This document shows, piece after piece, positions 7,796 to 15,898 of a stretch of 48,013 nt of DNA. This stretch comes from JAAYZM01 sp964510785. GTDB lineage: Bacteria > Actinomycetota > Actinomycetes > Actinomycetales > Cellulomonadaceae. Within the stretch, counting starts at the first letter, position 1, and each line of letters starts with the position of its first letter. A model generated the notes under the pieces. It had not been told where the DNA came from and did not search any database. It worked only from the letters and a program-made list of their open reading frames with translations. A program made the translations under genes and the position numbers. The stretch spans positions 1-48,013 of the forward strand of contig CAZECM010000019.1 in the NCBI GenBank assembly GCA_964510785.1, in the 5' to 3' direction.

Positions 7796-8748
7796 GCCGC
7801 CACCTCCTCGAGGGCGACGGCGCGGCCGGTGCGTACCGCGCGGTCGAGCGCCGCACACACGCGCACGGCGAGCACGGCCGCCTCGTCCGGTGTCGGTTCC
7901 CCGCCGCAGCGCGCCACGAAGTCGGCGAGCTGGTCGCGATAGGGGTCCCGGTTGCTCGGCTGCTCGACGACGGTGCTCACGTGGGCACCGGGCCGCTCGA
8001 GTCGCAGGGGCACCTTCGGCGCGCTGTCGAACGCGAGCGTCCCGTCGCTCCCGGCGATCTCGCAGCCGTACTCGAGGGCCGAGGTCCCACCCCATGCGCC
8101 CTCGAGGAACGCGAGCTCGCCGGTCGGGAAGCGCAGCGTGGCCACGACGTGCTCGGTGTCGAGCACCGCGCGGCGGCGCGCGTAGACGTGCGACGGCGCA
8201 CCGAGCACGCCGAGCAGGAAGTCGATGTCGTGGATGAGGAGGTCGAGGACCACTCCCCCCGAGGCCGCGGCGTCCCGGAACCAGCCCTCGGCCCCCGACG
8301 GGGTGGGCACCGCCCGGCGCAGCCGCACCGTCGACACCCGGCCCAGCTCTCCCGCGGCCACGACCTGGGCCGCCCGCGCGTACTGCTCGAAGTAGCGCAG
8401 CACGTGGGCGACGAAGAGGTGCACACCGCGCGCGTGGCACTCGGCGACGAGCGCGACCGCCGTGGCCGGGTCACCCGCGAGCGGCTTCTCGCAGACGATG
8501 TCGACCCCGGCCGCGGCAAGCTCGCGCACGGCCGCGGGGTGCAGCACCGTGGGGGTGCACACCGAGACGACGTCCGGTCGGGCCCGCGCGAGGAGCTCGG
8601 CGATCGACCCGAAGGCGGGCACGTCGTCGACGGACGTCGCGGAACGTGACACGACGCCCACGACGTCGACGCCCGGGATGTGTCGGTACGCCTGCAGGTG
8701 CGTCCGTCCCATGAACCCGGTGCCGACGACGGCGGCCCGCACGCTCAT
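7792..8748 (-). CDS. Gfo/Idh/MocA family oxidoreductase
   Basis: A 318-residue dehydrogenase with the standard Rossmann motif VVGTGFMGRTH (residues 7-17), EKP at 87-89 in VCEKPLAGD, and the catalytic LIHDIDFL around 171-178 with His173 and Asp174. Members oxidise or reduce sugars, inositols and related polyols with NAD(P). Both ends are translationally coupled by ATGA overlaps: upstream to the sugar permease gene and downstream to the second oxidoreductase. Two dissimilar paralogues in one operon suggest sequential or epimerising oxidation and reduction of one substrate, as in inositol or keto-sugar pathways; that is inference. Confidence 0.92.
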   Translation of the reverse strand: MSVRAAVVGTGFMGRTHLQAYRHIPGVDVVGVVSRSATSVDDVPAFGSIAELLARARPDVVSVCTPTVLHPAAVRELAAAGVDIVCEKPLAGDPATAVALVAECHARGVHLFVAHVLRYFEQYARAAQVVAAGELGRVSTVRLRRAVPTPSGAEGWFRDAAASGGVVLDLLIHDIDFLLGVLGAPSHVYARRRAVLDTEHVVATLRFPTGELAFLEGAWGGTSALEYGCEIAGSDGTLAFDSAPKVPLRLERPGAHVSTVVEQPSNRDPYRDQLADFVARCGGEPTPDEAAVLAVRVCAALDRAVRTGRAVALEEVAA

Positions 8749-9602
8749 GCCTTCACCCCGCCGAACGCGAGGCCCTTGACCATGTAACGCTGCACGAAGA
8801 GCGCGAACACGATCATGGGCACGATCGTCAGGACGCCGACGGCGGCCATCGGCCCCCACGCCGTGCCGGACGCGGAGAGGAACTGCGTCACGGTCGTCGG
8901 CAGCGTCGACGCCCGGAAGGACGTCAGGAACACGGCGAACGTGAACTCGTTCCAGGAGTTGATGATGCAGAAGATCGACGTCGCGGCCAGTCCCGGGGCG
9001 GCGAGCGGCAGGATGATCCGGCCGAGCACCTGGGCGCGCGAGCAGCCGTCGATGAGCGCGGCCTCCTCGATCGCGTCGGGGATCTCCTCGAAGAAGCCGC
9101 GCAGCATCCAGATCGAGAACGGGATGTTGAAGAGCATGTAGCAGAGGACGAGCACAAGCCGCGTGTCGAGGATCCCGATCGTCTGTGCCATGACGAACAG
9201 CGGGATGACGATCGCGATGGCGGGCAGCATCCGCATAGCGAGGACGGCGAAGGCGAGGTCCTCGCGGCGGGCGAAACGGAAGCGCGCGAGGCCGTAGGCG
9301 GCGAACGCCCCGATCGTGACGGAGACGACCGTCGTCGCCACCGCGACGACCGCCGAGTTGGCCATGTAGTCGAAGACGCCGCGCATCGTGATCGCGTCCA
9401 CGTAGTGCTCGAAGGTCGGCGTGAAGAACCACACCGAGGGGTCGATCACCCGGCGGCCGGACTTCAGGGAGATGCTGACCATCCAGGCGAGGGGGAAGAC
9501 GGCGATGACGCACACGACCAGCAGGGTGGTGCCGGAGAAGAGCCGCCCGATCCGCTGTCCCGGGGTGGTGCGCCGTCGTCGGACGGCCTGGACGGTGCTC
9601 AT
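8745..9602 (-). CDS. Carbohydrate ABC transporter permease, MalG type (CUT1)
   Basis: A 285-residue inner-membrane permease with six predicted helices. The cytoplasmic EAA loop that docks the ATPase is at residues 179-200 (EEAALIDGCSRAQVLGRII). Two other CUT1 features are FPLAWMVSISLK near residue 36 and the C-terminal YMVKGLAFGGVKA. The start ATG at 9602 sits in an ATGA overlap with the MalF-type permease. No ATP-binding subunit is encoded in this locus, so the pair probably uses a shared ATPase of the MsiK kind encoded elsewhere, as is common in Actinobacteria. Confidence 0.95.
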   Translation of the reverse strand: MSTVQAVRRRRTTPGQRIGRLFSGTTLLVVCVIAVFPLAWMVSISLKSGRRVIDPSVWFFTPTFEHYVDAITMRGVFDYMANSAVVAVATTVVSVTIGAFAAYGLARFRFARREDLAFAVLAMRMLPAIAIVIPLFVMAQTIGILDTRLVLVLCYMLFNIPFSIWMLRGFFEEIPDAIEEAALIDGCSRAQVLGRIILPLAAPGLAATSIFCIINSWNEFTFAVFLTSFRASTLPTTVTQFLSASGTAWGPMAAVGVLTIVPMIVFALFVQRYMVKGLAFGGVKA

Positions 9603-10531
9603 CGCAGCTCCTTGGCGTTGCGGCGGAAGACGAAGATGAGGGCGAGGCTCACGACCGCGGTCAGCAGCATGAGGGCGACGGACGCCGCCGAGGCGCGACC
9701 GATCCAGCCCGTCTGCGCGAAGCCCAGCCGGTAGATGTGCATGCCGAGCAGCTCGGTCGCGGCACCCGGCCCGCCCTGTGTCAGGGTGAAGGGGATGTCG
9801 AAGATCCGCAGCGCGTCGATCACGACGAAGATGAACGCGAGCATGATCGACATCCGCATGAGCGGGAGCGTGATGTGCCACAGGATCTGCAGCCGGTTCG
9901 CGCCGTCCGTGCGCGCGGCTTCGAACGGCTCGGCGGGCAGCGACTGCAGGCCCGCGTAGAGGATGAGTGCGGCGAACGGTGCGCTCTGCCACACCGAGAC
10001 CCCGATGACGGAGGCGAAGGCGAGCTCGGAGGCGAGCCATGCCGGCGTCACGCCGATCGTCGCGCCGAGGACGTAGTTCAGCACGCCGTACTCGGCGTTG
10101 AGGATGAGGCCCCAGATCTGGCCCGCGATCGACGGGGTCATCGCGATCGGCACGACCAGGGCGACGAAGGCGAGCGCCTTGACGCGCACGTGCCGGTCCA
10201 TGAGCTTCGCGACGAGGAAGCCGATCGAGAGCGAGGCCGCGGTGACGATCGCGGCGTAGACGACCGTCAGTCGCAACGAGTGCCAGAACGCCGGGCTCGC
10301 GAAGAGCTTGCGGTAGTTCTCGAGGCCGACGAGCTCGAACTCGGCGTAGCCGATCTCGTAGTCGGTGAGCGAGTAGTAGATCATCACGCCGGTCGGGACC
10401 GCGATGAGCACCGTCATGATGACGAACGCGGGAAGGATGTACGCCAGGTAGGGCCGGTGTCTGAAGAGCGTCAACTCGGACTTCACCTTCGTGCGGGGTG
10501 CGGCGGGGTGGGCAGGGTGCGGTGGGGACAC
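9599..10531 (-). CDS. Carbohydrate ABC transporter permease, MalF type (CUT1)
   Basis: A 310-residue permease with six predicted helices and the EAA loop at residues 204-223 (EAARTDGANRLQILWHI). It forms a heterodimer with the MalG-type protein encoded just downstream. The N-terminal Pro/His/Ala-rich tail (about residues 1-15) precedes HRPYLAYILPA, the usual beginning of this family. The GTG start at 10531 has no clear ribosome site and lies inside a hairpin (10518-10557), so its translation may be structurally limited relative to the binding protein. A later in-frame GTG (residue 16) is possible but also lacks a ribosome site. Confidence 0.93.
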   Translation of the reverse strand: MSPPHPAHPAAPRTKVKSELTLFRHRPYLAYILPAFVIMTVLIAVPTGVMIYYSLTDYEIGYAEFELVGLENYRKLFASPAFWHSLRLTVVYAAIVTAASLSIGFLVAKLMDRHVRVKALAFVALVVPIAMTPSIAGQIWGLILNAEYGVLNYVLGATIGVTPAWLASELAFASVIGVSVWQSAPFAALILYAGLQSLPAEPFEAARTDGANRLQILWHITLPLMRMSIMLAFIFVVIDALRIFDIPFTLTQGGPGAATELLGMHIYRLGFAQTGWIGRASAASVALMLLTAVVSLALIFVFRRNAKELR

Positions 10532-10557
10532 CGTGGGGGTGTGGTGCCCCCACCGCA
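10518..10557 (-). promoter_or_regulatory. Intercistronic hairpin after the sugar-binding protein gene
   Basis: TGCGGTGGGG (10518-10527) pairs perfectly with CCCCACCGCA (10548-10557). An alternative inner stem, GTGGGGG (10533-10539) with CCCCCAC (10547-10553), has a 7-base loop. The structure covers the permease start at 10531 and follows the binding-protein stop by about 17 bases. Such elements usually keep binding protein in excess over permease. Confidence 0.65.
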
Positions 10558-10574
10558 GCTTCGGGGCGGAGCGG

Positions 10575-11978
10575 TCAGCTCGTCAGCTCGACGAGCTCCG
10601 CCTGGGCCTGCTCGGCAGCCTCCTGGACCGTGAGCTCCCCGGCCTGGGCGAGCGAGCCGTAGTACCCGATGCGGTCCATGATCTGGCCGAGGTTCGGGTT
10701 GGCCGGCACGTAGCTGACGCCGCGGTCAGCGGCCGCCTTGGCCTTCTCGAGCGAGGCGAGCACGACCGGGAAGATCTTCTCCTCGGACGGCGTCGACGGT
10801 GCGGAGAACTGCGACACCCGGGTCGGCACGCCACCGGCCGCGACATAGGTCGGGGCCATCTCCTTGCTCGCGAGGTAGGTCATGAAGGCCATCGCGGCCC
10901 CGGGGTTCTCGCTCTTCGAGGCGAGGGCCATGCGCCAGCCGGCGATCGCGGCCGCCTCGCCCTTCGGGCCGTCCGGGGGAGTCACGAAGTCGACGACGTC
11001 GGCGATCTCGGACTGCTCGGGGTCGAGCAGCCGCGGGGCGATCGCAGAGGCGTCGAACCACATCGCGGTGCTGCCGGCGGCGAAGGCCGACAGCGCCTCC
11101 TCGTGGGTGTAGTTCGCGATGTCCGGCGGGCCGTAGCTCAGCAGGTCGACGTAGAACTGCAGCGCCGCGATCATCTCCGGGTCGTCCATCGTGGCCGCGC
11201 CCGTCGACTGGTCGATGAAGCCGTCGGTGAGCGGGTACATGATCGACATGAGGCCCGAGCCGAAGTGGATGCCGCGCTGGGCGCGCATCGCGACGCCGTA
11301 CAGGCCGTCCTCCTGGCCGTCGAAGAACTCGGCGAGCTCGAGGAACTCGGCCATCGTCGTCGGCGGCGTCTTGTCGTACTTCTCGAACAGGTCGGTGCGG
11401 TAGCCCAGGAAGCGGGTCTCGCCGGCGATCGGCAGGCCGAAGATCTCGCCGTCGAACTCGTCGACGGAGGAGTACGCGGGGACGATGTCCGCGTAGTCGA
11501 ACCAGCTCGGCACCGTGACGGCGTCGTCGAGGTAGGAGTTGAGGGGTGCGATGACGCCCTTGTCGACGAACTCCGCCTGGGCGAACGGGTCGACGAGGTG
11601 GACGTCGTAGATGCCCGTGTTGGACGTGAAGTCGAGGAGCTGCTTGTTCTTGAGCGACGTCTGCTCCATGACGTCCCAGTTCACCTTGATGCCCGTGAGG
11701 GCGGTGAAGTCCGCGTCCATCGTGCGGAAGGCCTCGATCGAGGGGTGCGAGTGCGCGGCGATCGTGAGCTCGACCCCCTCGTACCTGTCACGCATCGTGG
11801 CGCCCCAGCCCTCGAGGGTCTCCGGGTCGCCGGCGGGCGGCTGGGCGGGCTCGGACTCGTCCGAGGTCCCGGGCTGGGTGGTGGGGTCCTGCGCGGGAGC
11901 CTGCTGGCTGCAGGCAGCGAGCGAGAGTCCGGCAACGACTGCGAGCAGAGTGGCTGGCGTAGAGCGGGAAAGGCGCAC
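10575..11978 (-). CDS. Extracellular sugar-binding lipoprotein (CUT1 ABC transporter)
   Basis: A 467-residue solute-binding protein with a lipoprotein signal: short basic n-region, hydrophobic core and lipobox L20-A21-A22-C23. A Gln/Pro/Thr-rich linker (about 24-55) follows the lipid anchor. The mature domain has family-1 binding-protein features such as VHLVDPFAQAEF, WFDYADIVPAYSS and AMWFDASAIAPRL. The start is the GTG at 11978, preceded by a strong AGGAGG five bases upstream; longer readings run into untranslated sequence. It is the first gene of the minus-strand carbohydrate operon and is followed by a hairpin. Ligand not identifiable; a plant or inositol-type carbohydrate would fit the two dehydrogenases. 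Confidence 0.93.
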   Translation of the reverse strand: MRLSRSTPATLLAVVAGLSLAACSQQAPAQDPTTQPGTSDESEPAQPPAGDPETLEGWGATMRDRYEGVELTIAAHSHPSIEAFRTMDADFTALTGIKVNWDVMEQTSLKNKQLLDFTSNTGIYDVHLVDPFAQAEFVDKGVIAPLNSYLDDAVTVPSWFDYADIVPAYSSVDEFDGEIFGLPIAGETRFLGYRTDLFEKYDKTPPTTMAEFLELAEFFDGQEDGLYGVAMRAQRGIHFGSGLMSIMYPLTDGFIDQSTGAATMDDPEMIAALQFYVDLLSYGPPDIANYTHEEALSAFAAGSTAMWFDASAIAPRLLDPEQSEIADVVDFVTPPDGPKGEAAAIAGWRMALASKSENPGAAMAFMTYLASKEMAPTYVAAGGVPTRVSQFSAPSTPSEEKIFPVVLASLEKAKAAADRGVSYVPANPNLGQIMDRIGYYGSLAQAGELTVQEAAEQAQAELVELTS

Positions 11979-12086
11979 TTGTACCTCCTGGTGTCGCGCG
12001 ACGACGCTGTGGTGCGATGGCCGGATCCCCCCGCGCCGGCCCGTGTGCCAGCGCGCAATGCCGAACCTTGTCTGGTGGTGCGACCC

Positions 12087-12116
12087 ATCCTGCGGGGGCG
12101 CGAGAAGCCCCGTCAA
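12087..12116 (-). promoter_or_regulatory. Candidate sigma-A promoter of the sugar-binding protein operon
   Basis: On the minus strand TTGACG (12116-12111) is followed after 18 bases by CAGGAT (12092-12087). The -10 is imperfect. It lies about 110 bases upstream of the binding-protein GTG, within the 272-base gap below pepA. Confidence 0.4.
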
Positions 12117-12120
12117 GGGT

Positions 12121-12141
12121 TTTGCAAGACTTTCTCACAAA
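12121..12141. promoter_or_regulatory. Imperfect operator-like palindrome upstream of the sugar operon
   Basis: TTTGCAAGAC-T-TTCTCACAAA is a 21-base imperfect palindrome (7 of 10 half-site positions match) directly upstream of the candidate -35. The only AT-rich patch in the gap makes it the likeliest site for the ROK repressor or a LacI-type regulator. The rest of 11979-12250 holds only a 7-bp hairpin at 12152-12170. Confidence 0.45.
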
Positions 12142-12250
12142 GATTCGGTCACGGTCCGCTCACCGGACCGCGCCAGGGGACTCAGGGCAGGGTCGAACCA
12201 CGGGAGTCGCGTGCTACGACCGGGAGCGCTCGCGCGCGACGCGGTACGGC

Positions 12251-13750
12251 TCAGCGCGAGAACGACGCCGCGGTCCCCAGCAGGATGCGCGCGCCGTAGC
12301 CCGTGGCACCCTTCGAGCGCCACGCCTCGTCGGTGTCGGACTGCATCGTGCCGGCGATGTCGATGTGTGCCCACGGGGTCTTCCCCGCGAAGTGCTCGAG
12401 GAACAGCGCCGCCGTGGTCGCCCCGGCGAACTTGCCGCCGAGGTTCGCGATGTCGGCGATGTCGGAGTCGAGCTGCGAGCGGTACTTGCGCTCGAGCGGC
12501 ATGCGCCACACCGGCTCGTCGGCGGCCTGCGAGGCCGCGATGACGGCGTCGGCGAGGGCGTCGTCGTTCGCGAAGATCGGGGCGCGCGCCTGGCCGAACG
12601 CCATGAGCGCGGCCCCCGTGAGCGTCGCGATGTCGACGACGGCGTCGACGCCGTCCTCGTTCGCGAGCACGAACGCGTCGCACATCACGAGGCGCCCCTC
12701 GGCGTCGGTGTTCTTGACCTCGATCGTGGTGCCACCGCGCGCCGTGAGCACGTCGCCGAGCTTGTAGGACGAGCCCGAGGGCATGTTGTCGGTGCACATG
12801 AGCCAGCCCGTGACCCGCGCCGTAGCGCCCGCCTCGCGCAGCGCCGTGAACGCGCCGAGGACGGCGGCCGCCCCACCCATGTCCATCTTCATGAGCAGGT
12901 GCATCGGGTCGGAGGGCTTGAGCGAGATGCCGCCCGAGTCGTACATGATCCCCTTGCCGATGAGGCCGAGGTGCCCGCTCGCCTCGCCACCCGGCACGTA
13001 CGAGAGCTTGATCATGCGCGGCTCCTCGGCGGAGCCCTGGTTCACCCCGAGCAGCCCGCCGCAGCCGAGCTCGACGAGCGCGGCCCTGTCGAAGAGCTCG
13101 ACGTCGAAGCCGAACCGCGCCCCGAGCGACTGGGCGACGGCGCCGAAGTCCGTCGCCGTGAGGTGCCCGGGCGGGGTGTTCGCGAGGTCGCGCGCGACCA
13201 CGGTGGCGCGCGCCTCGCGCACGCCCACGGCGACACCGGCCTCGAGCACCCCGCCGTCGGCCCCCGCGACGTCGAGCGTGACGCGATCGAGCGGGACGTG
13301 CTTCGAGTCGCTCTGGAGCACGGCGTAGCGGTAGCGGGCGAGGACGGTGCCCTCGGCGAGCACGCGGCCCGCCTCGGCGGCGTCGAGTACTCCGGCGTGG
13401 CCCACCACGAGGGCGATGTCCACCCAGCGGGACACGGCACGCGTGAAGGCCGCGGCCGCGTCGCGCAGCACCACGGCGTCGGGCTCGCCGTCACCGACGC
13501 CGACGGCGACCAGCACGGGACCGCTCGCTTGCGGCAGGACGAGCACCGAGCCGGCCTTGGCCTCGAAACCCGCGCGACCGAGCGCCGCACGGTCGAGCCC
13601 GAGTGCCCCGGGCACCTCCCCCGACGTCGCGACCGTGTAGCCGACGGCCTGCACACCGTCCGGGACAGGACCCGCCACCACGGAGACGGCATCGAGGGCG
13701 TCGAGGCCCGGCGTAGCGGGGAGCGGGGCGGGGATGAACGTGCGGGACAT
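12251..13750 (-). CDS. pepA: Leucyl aminopeptidase (M17 family)
   Basis: A 499-residue cytosolic dimetal aminopeptidase that removes N-terminal residues from peptides. The M17 signature NTDAEGRL is at residues 347-354, preceded by the metal-binding region GKGIMYDSGGISLKPSD with its conserved Lys and Asp residues. The N-terminal alpha/beta domain (about 1-170) has the usual length. The ATG at 13750 is chosen because GGAGG lies just upstream and TAGTGT (13785-13790) supplies a -10; an extension to 13786 would leave no room for these. It stands alone, back-to-back with the SLC13-type permease gene. The second glycine/alanine metal-site segment around DIATLTGA is intact. Confidence 0.95.
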   Translation of the reverse strand: MSRTFIPAPLPATPGLDALDAVSVVAGPVPDGVQAVGYTVATSGEVPGALGLDRAALGRAGFEAKAGSVLVLPQASGPVLVAVGVGDGEPDAVVLRDAAAAFTRAVSRWVDIALVVGHAGVLDAAEAGRVLAEGTVLARYRYAVLQSDSKHVPLDRVTLDVAGADGGVLEAGVAVGVREARATVVARDLANTPPGHLTATDFGAVAQSLGARFGFDVELFDRAALVELGCGGLLGVNQGSAEEPRMIKLSYVPGGEASGHLGLIGKGIMYDSGGISLKPSDPMHLLMKMDMGGAAAVLGAFTALREAGATARVTGWLMCTDNMPSGSSYKLGDVLTARGGTTIEVKNTDAEGRLVMCDAFVLANEDGVDAVVDIATLTGAALMAFGQARAPIFANDDALADAVIAASQAADEPVWRMPLERKYRSQLDSDIADIANLGGKFAGATTAALFLEHFAGKTPWAHIDIAGTMQSDTDEAWRSKGATGYGARILLGTAASFSR

Positions 13751-13784
13751 GACGCCTCCAGTGCCGATCACGATGGTGGCACCC

Positions 13785-13790
13785 ACACTA
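13785..13790 (-). promoter_or_regulatory. Candidate -10 of pepA
   Basis: TAGTGT on the minus strand predicts a start near 13779 and a short leader of about 30 bases carrying the GGAGG site of pepA. Confidence 0.4.
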
Positions 13791-13836
13791 CTGAGACTGG
13801 CCCCGGACAGGCAGCCCGGAACGCCGCCACGCCCCC

Positions 13837-13842
13837 TACGCT
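13837..13842 (+). promoter_or_regulatory. Leaderless-type -10 of the SLC13 permease gene
   Basis: TACGCT ends 6 bases before the ATG at 13849 and there is no ribosome site, as expected for a leaderless transcript. Confidence 0.6.
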
Positions 13843-13848
13843 CGACCC

Positions 13849-15417
13849 ATGGACCCGATCACCGCGACGCTCGTCATCCTCGGCCTCGCGATCGTCGCGT
13901 TCCTCAGCAACCGGCTCCCGCTCGCCGTCGTCGCCGTCGGCGTGGCCGTCGCACTCTGGTTCGCCGACGTCCTGACGCTCGAACAGGCGCTCGCGGGCTT
14001 CGGGGACCCCACCGTGATCTTCATCGCGGCGCTGTTCGTGGTGAGCGAGGCGCTCGACGTGACGGGGGTGACGGCGTGGGCCGGCCAGCAGGTCATCGCC
14101 CGTGCGGGGACCGGGCGCGCCCGGCTGCTCGTCGTCGTCGCCCTGCTCGTCGCGCTCCTCACGGCACTCATCAGCGTCAACGGGGCCGTCGCGGCGCTCC
14201 TGCCGCTCGTCGTGGTGGTCGCCGCACGCACGGGGACGCCGACGTCGCAGCTCATGATGCCGCTCGCGTTCGCCGCCCACGCCGGGTCGATGCTCATGCT
14301 CACCGGGACGCCCGTCAACATCATCGTCTCCGAGGCGGCCGCCGACGCCGGGGAACGGAGCTTCGGCTTCTTCGAGTTCGCCCTCGTGGGGGTGCCGCTC
14401 CTGATCGGGACGATCCTCATCATCGTGCTCCTCGGGCGACGGCTCCTGCCCGACCGCGAGGTCGAGTCGATCCCCACCGACGTGTGGCAGCTCGCCGCGA
14501 CGCTGCGCTCCGAGTACGAGCTCGACGACGTCGACGTCGAGCTGCTCGGCCCCCTGCGCGGCGTGAGCGAGGTCGTCATCCCGCCCCGGTCCCCCCTCGT
14601 GGGGATGCACGTGTTCGCGGGCATGACGACGCCGAGCGGCGACCTCGTCATCCTCGGCGCCCGGCGCGGCCACGAGAAGCTCTACGGCAAGGACGTCGAG
14701 CTCCAGCCCGGTGACGCCCTGCTGCTCGAGGGCTCGTGGGCGGACCTCGACCGGCACACGTCCACGCCCGAGGTGCTCGTGGTGGACGAGCCGGCCGTGC
14801 TGCGTCGCTCCGTCCCCCTCGGGGGCGGGGCCAAGCGCGCCGTCGTCATCCTCCTCGCGATGATCGTGCTGCTCGCGACCGGGATCGTGCCCGCAGCCAT
14901 CGCGGCGCTGCTCGCCGCCGGGGCGCTCCTCGTGATGCGCGTCGTCACGATCCAGCAGGCGTACCGGGGCATCGCGTGGACCACCGTCATCCTCGTCGCC
15001 GGCATGATCCCCATGGCCACGGCGTTCGAGGTCACGGGCACGGCGGACCTCGTCGCGCGCATCCTCATCGACTACGTGGGCGCGGGCGGGCCGCACCTCG
15101 CGCTGCTCTTCACGTGCCTCCTGACGCTCGTGCTCGGTCAGCTCATCTCGAACACGGCCACCGTGCTCGTCATCGCCCCCGTCTCGATCGCCGTCGCGAC
15201 CACGATGGGCGTGTCCGTGCTGCCGTTCATGATGGCGCTGACCGTGATCGGCGGTGCGGCGTTCCTCACACCGATCGCGACGCCCGCCAACCTCATGGTC
15301 ATGGAGCCCGGCGGCTACAAGTTCGCCGACTACTGGAAGCTCGGGCTCCCGCTCGCCCTCTTCTTCCTCGCCATGTCCGTGCTGTACGTGCCGCTCATCT
15401 GGCCGTTCGCGGGCTGA
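13849..15417 (+). CDS. SLC13/DASS-family permease with central TrkA-C (RCK_C) domain
   Basis: A 522-residue membrane protein with about 11-12 helices split by a soluble insert. The two transport repeats carry SVNGAVAALLPLVVV and GSMLMLTGTPVNIIV in the first half and SNTATVLVIAPVSI and TPIATPANLMV in the second, the SNT/TPT-like signatures of divalent anion:sodium symporters. Between them, about residues 240-300, lies one RCK_C domain (SPLVGMHVF, GDLVILGARRG, LQPGDALLLEGS). Relatives transport sulfate, dicarboxylates or related anions; the substrate cannot be decided here. Many bacterial relatives have two RCK_C domains, so a single copy is mildly unusual. Confidence 0.88.
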   Translation: MDPITATLVILGLAIVAFLSNRLPLAVVAVGVAVALWFADVLTLEQALAGFGDPTVIFIAALFVVSEALDVTGVTAWAGQQVIARAGTGRARLLVVVALLVALLTALISVNGAVAALLPLVVVVAARTGTPTSQLMMPLAFAAHAGSMLMLTGTPVNIIVSEAAADAGERSFGFFEFALVGVPLLIGTILIIVLLGRRLLPDREVESIPTDVWQLAATLRSEYELDDVDVELLGPLRGVSEVVIPPRSPLVGMHVFAGMTTPSGDLVILGARRGHEKLYGKDVELQPGDALLLEGSWADLDRHTSTPEVLVVDEPAVLRRSVPLGGGAKRAVVILLAMIVLLATGIVPAAIAALLAAGALLVMRVVTIQQAYRGIAWTTVILVAGMIPMATAFEVTGTADLVARILIDYVGAGGPHLALLFTCLLTLVLGQLISNTATVLVIAPVSIAVATTMGVSVLPFMMALTVIGGAAFLTPIATPANLMVMEPGGYKFADYWKLGLPLALFFLAMSVLYVPLIWPFAG

Positions 15418-15445
15418 GCCGCTACTCATGAGGGCGCGACGGCCC

Positions 15446-15451
15446 TAGGCT
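15446..15451 (+). promoter_or_regulatory. Leaderless-type -10 of the DUF6325 gene
   Basis: TAGGCT ends 6 bases before the ATG at 15458, within the 40-base gap after the SLC13 gene. Confidence 0.6.
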
Positions 15452-15457
15452 GCGGAC

Positions 15458-15898
15458 ATGGCAACCGAAGAGTTCAGCGGACCGATCGACTACGCGGTCT
15501 TTGTCGCCCCTCACGACGCCGACATCGGCGCCGCCCTGCAGGTCATCCTCGAACGTGTCGCGAGCGGGACGCTCGAGCTGCTCGACCTCGAGGTGGTGGG
15601 TCGGGGGGCGGACGGCTCGGCCGAGCGACGCACGCTCGCGGCATTCCCGAAGCACTCCGAGCAGGACCTCGCCGTCTTCGAGGGCGCGGAGTCGCGCCTG
15701 CTCGACGACGAGGACCTCGCCGCGATCGCCGAGTCGCTCGGGGACGGCGAGCTCGCGATCGTCGTCGTCTACGAGGACCGCAGCCTCGCCGCCGTGGCGA
15801 GCGCCCTGGCCGCTCAAGGTGGTGCGGCGCTCTGGTCGGGCGGCATCACCATCGAAGAGCTGGCCGCCGCCGTCGACGAAGACCCCGAGGAGAACTGA
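15458..15898 (+). CDS. DUF6325 family protein
   Basis: A 146-residue acidic soluble protein resembling the DUF6325 family of Actinobacteria. It begins with the characteristic GPIDYAVFVAP (residues 8-18), continues with a segment predicted as helix then LELLDLEVVGRGADGS, and ends in an acidic GGITIEELAAAVDEDPEEN tail. No signal peptide, membrane helix or catalytic motif is visible. Its stop overlaps the ATG of the SHOCT gene by one base (TGATG), so the two are co-translated. Family members are often found beside SHOCT proteins, which suggests a joint but unknown role. Confidence 0.82.
   Translation: MATEEFSGPIDYAVFVAPHDADIGAALQVILERVASGTLELLDLEVVGRGADGSAERRTLAAFPKHSEQDLAVFEGAESRLLDDEDLAAIAESLGDGELAIVVVYEDRSLAAVASALAAQGGAALWSGGITIEELAAAVDEDPEEN

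Noticed and set aside
4925..7942. A 1005-codon open frame spanning menF, the ROK gene and an oxidoreductase
   Set aside because: No domain or motif is recognisable; it crosses three well-supported genes and is of the biased composition expected by chance.
12152..12170. Hairpin CGGTCCG-CTCAC-CGGACCG as the pepA terminator
   Set aside because: Stem of only 7 bp, about 80 bases past the stop and no T-run; could be chance in GC-rich DNA.
13768..15429. A 553-codon open frame antisense to the SLC13-type gene
   Set aside because: Its translation is almost only Arg, Asp, Glu, His and Gly, the typical artefact of high-GC antisense frames, and the plus-strand protein has clear family motifs.
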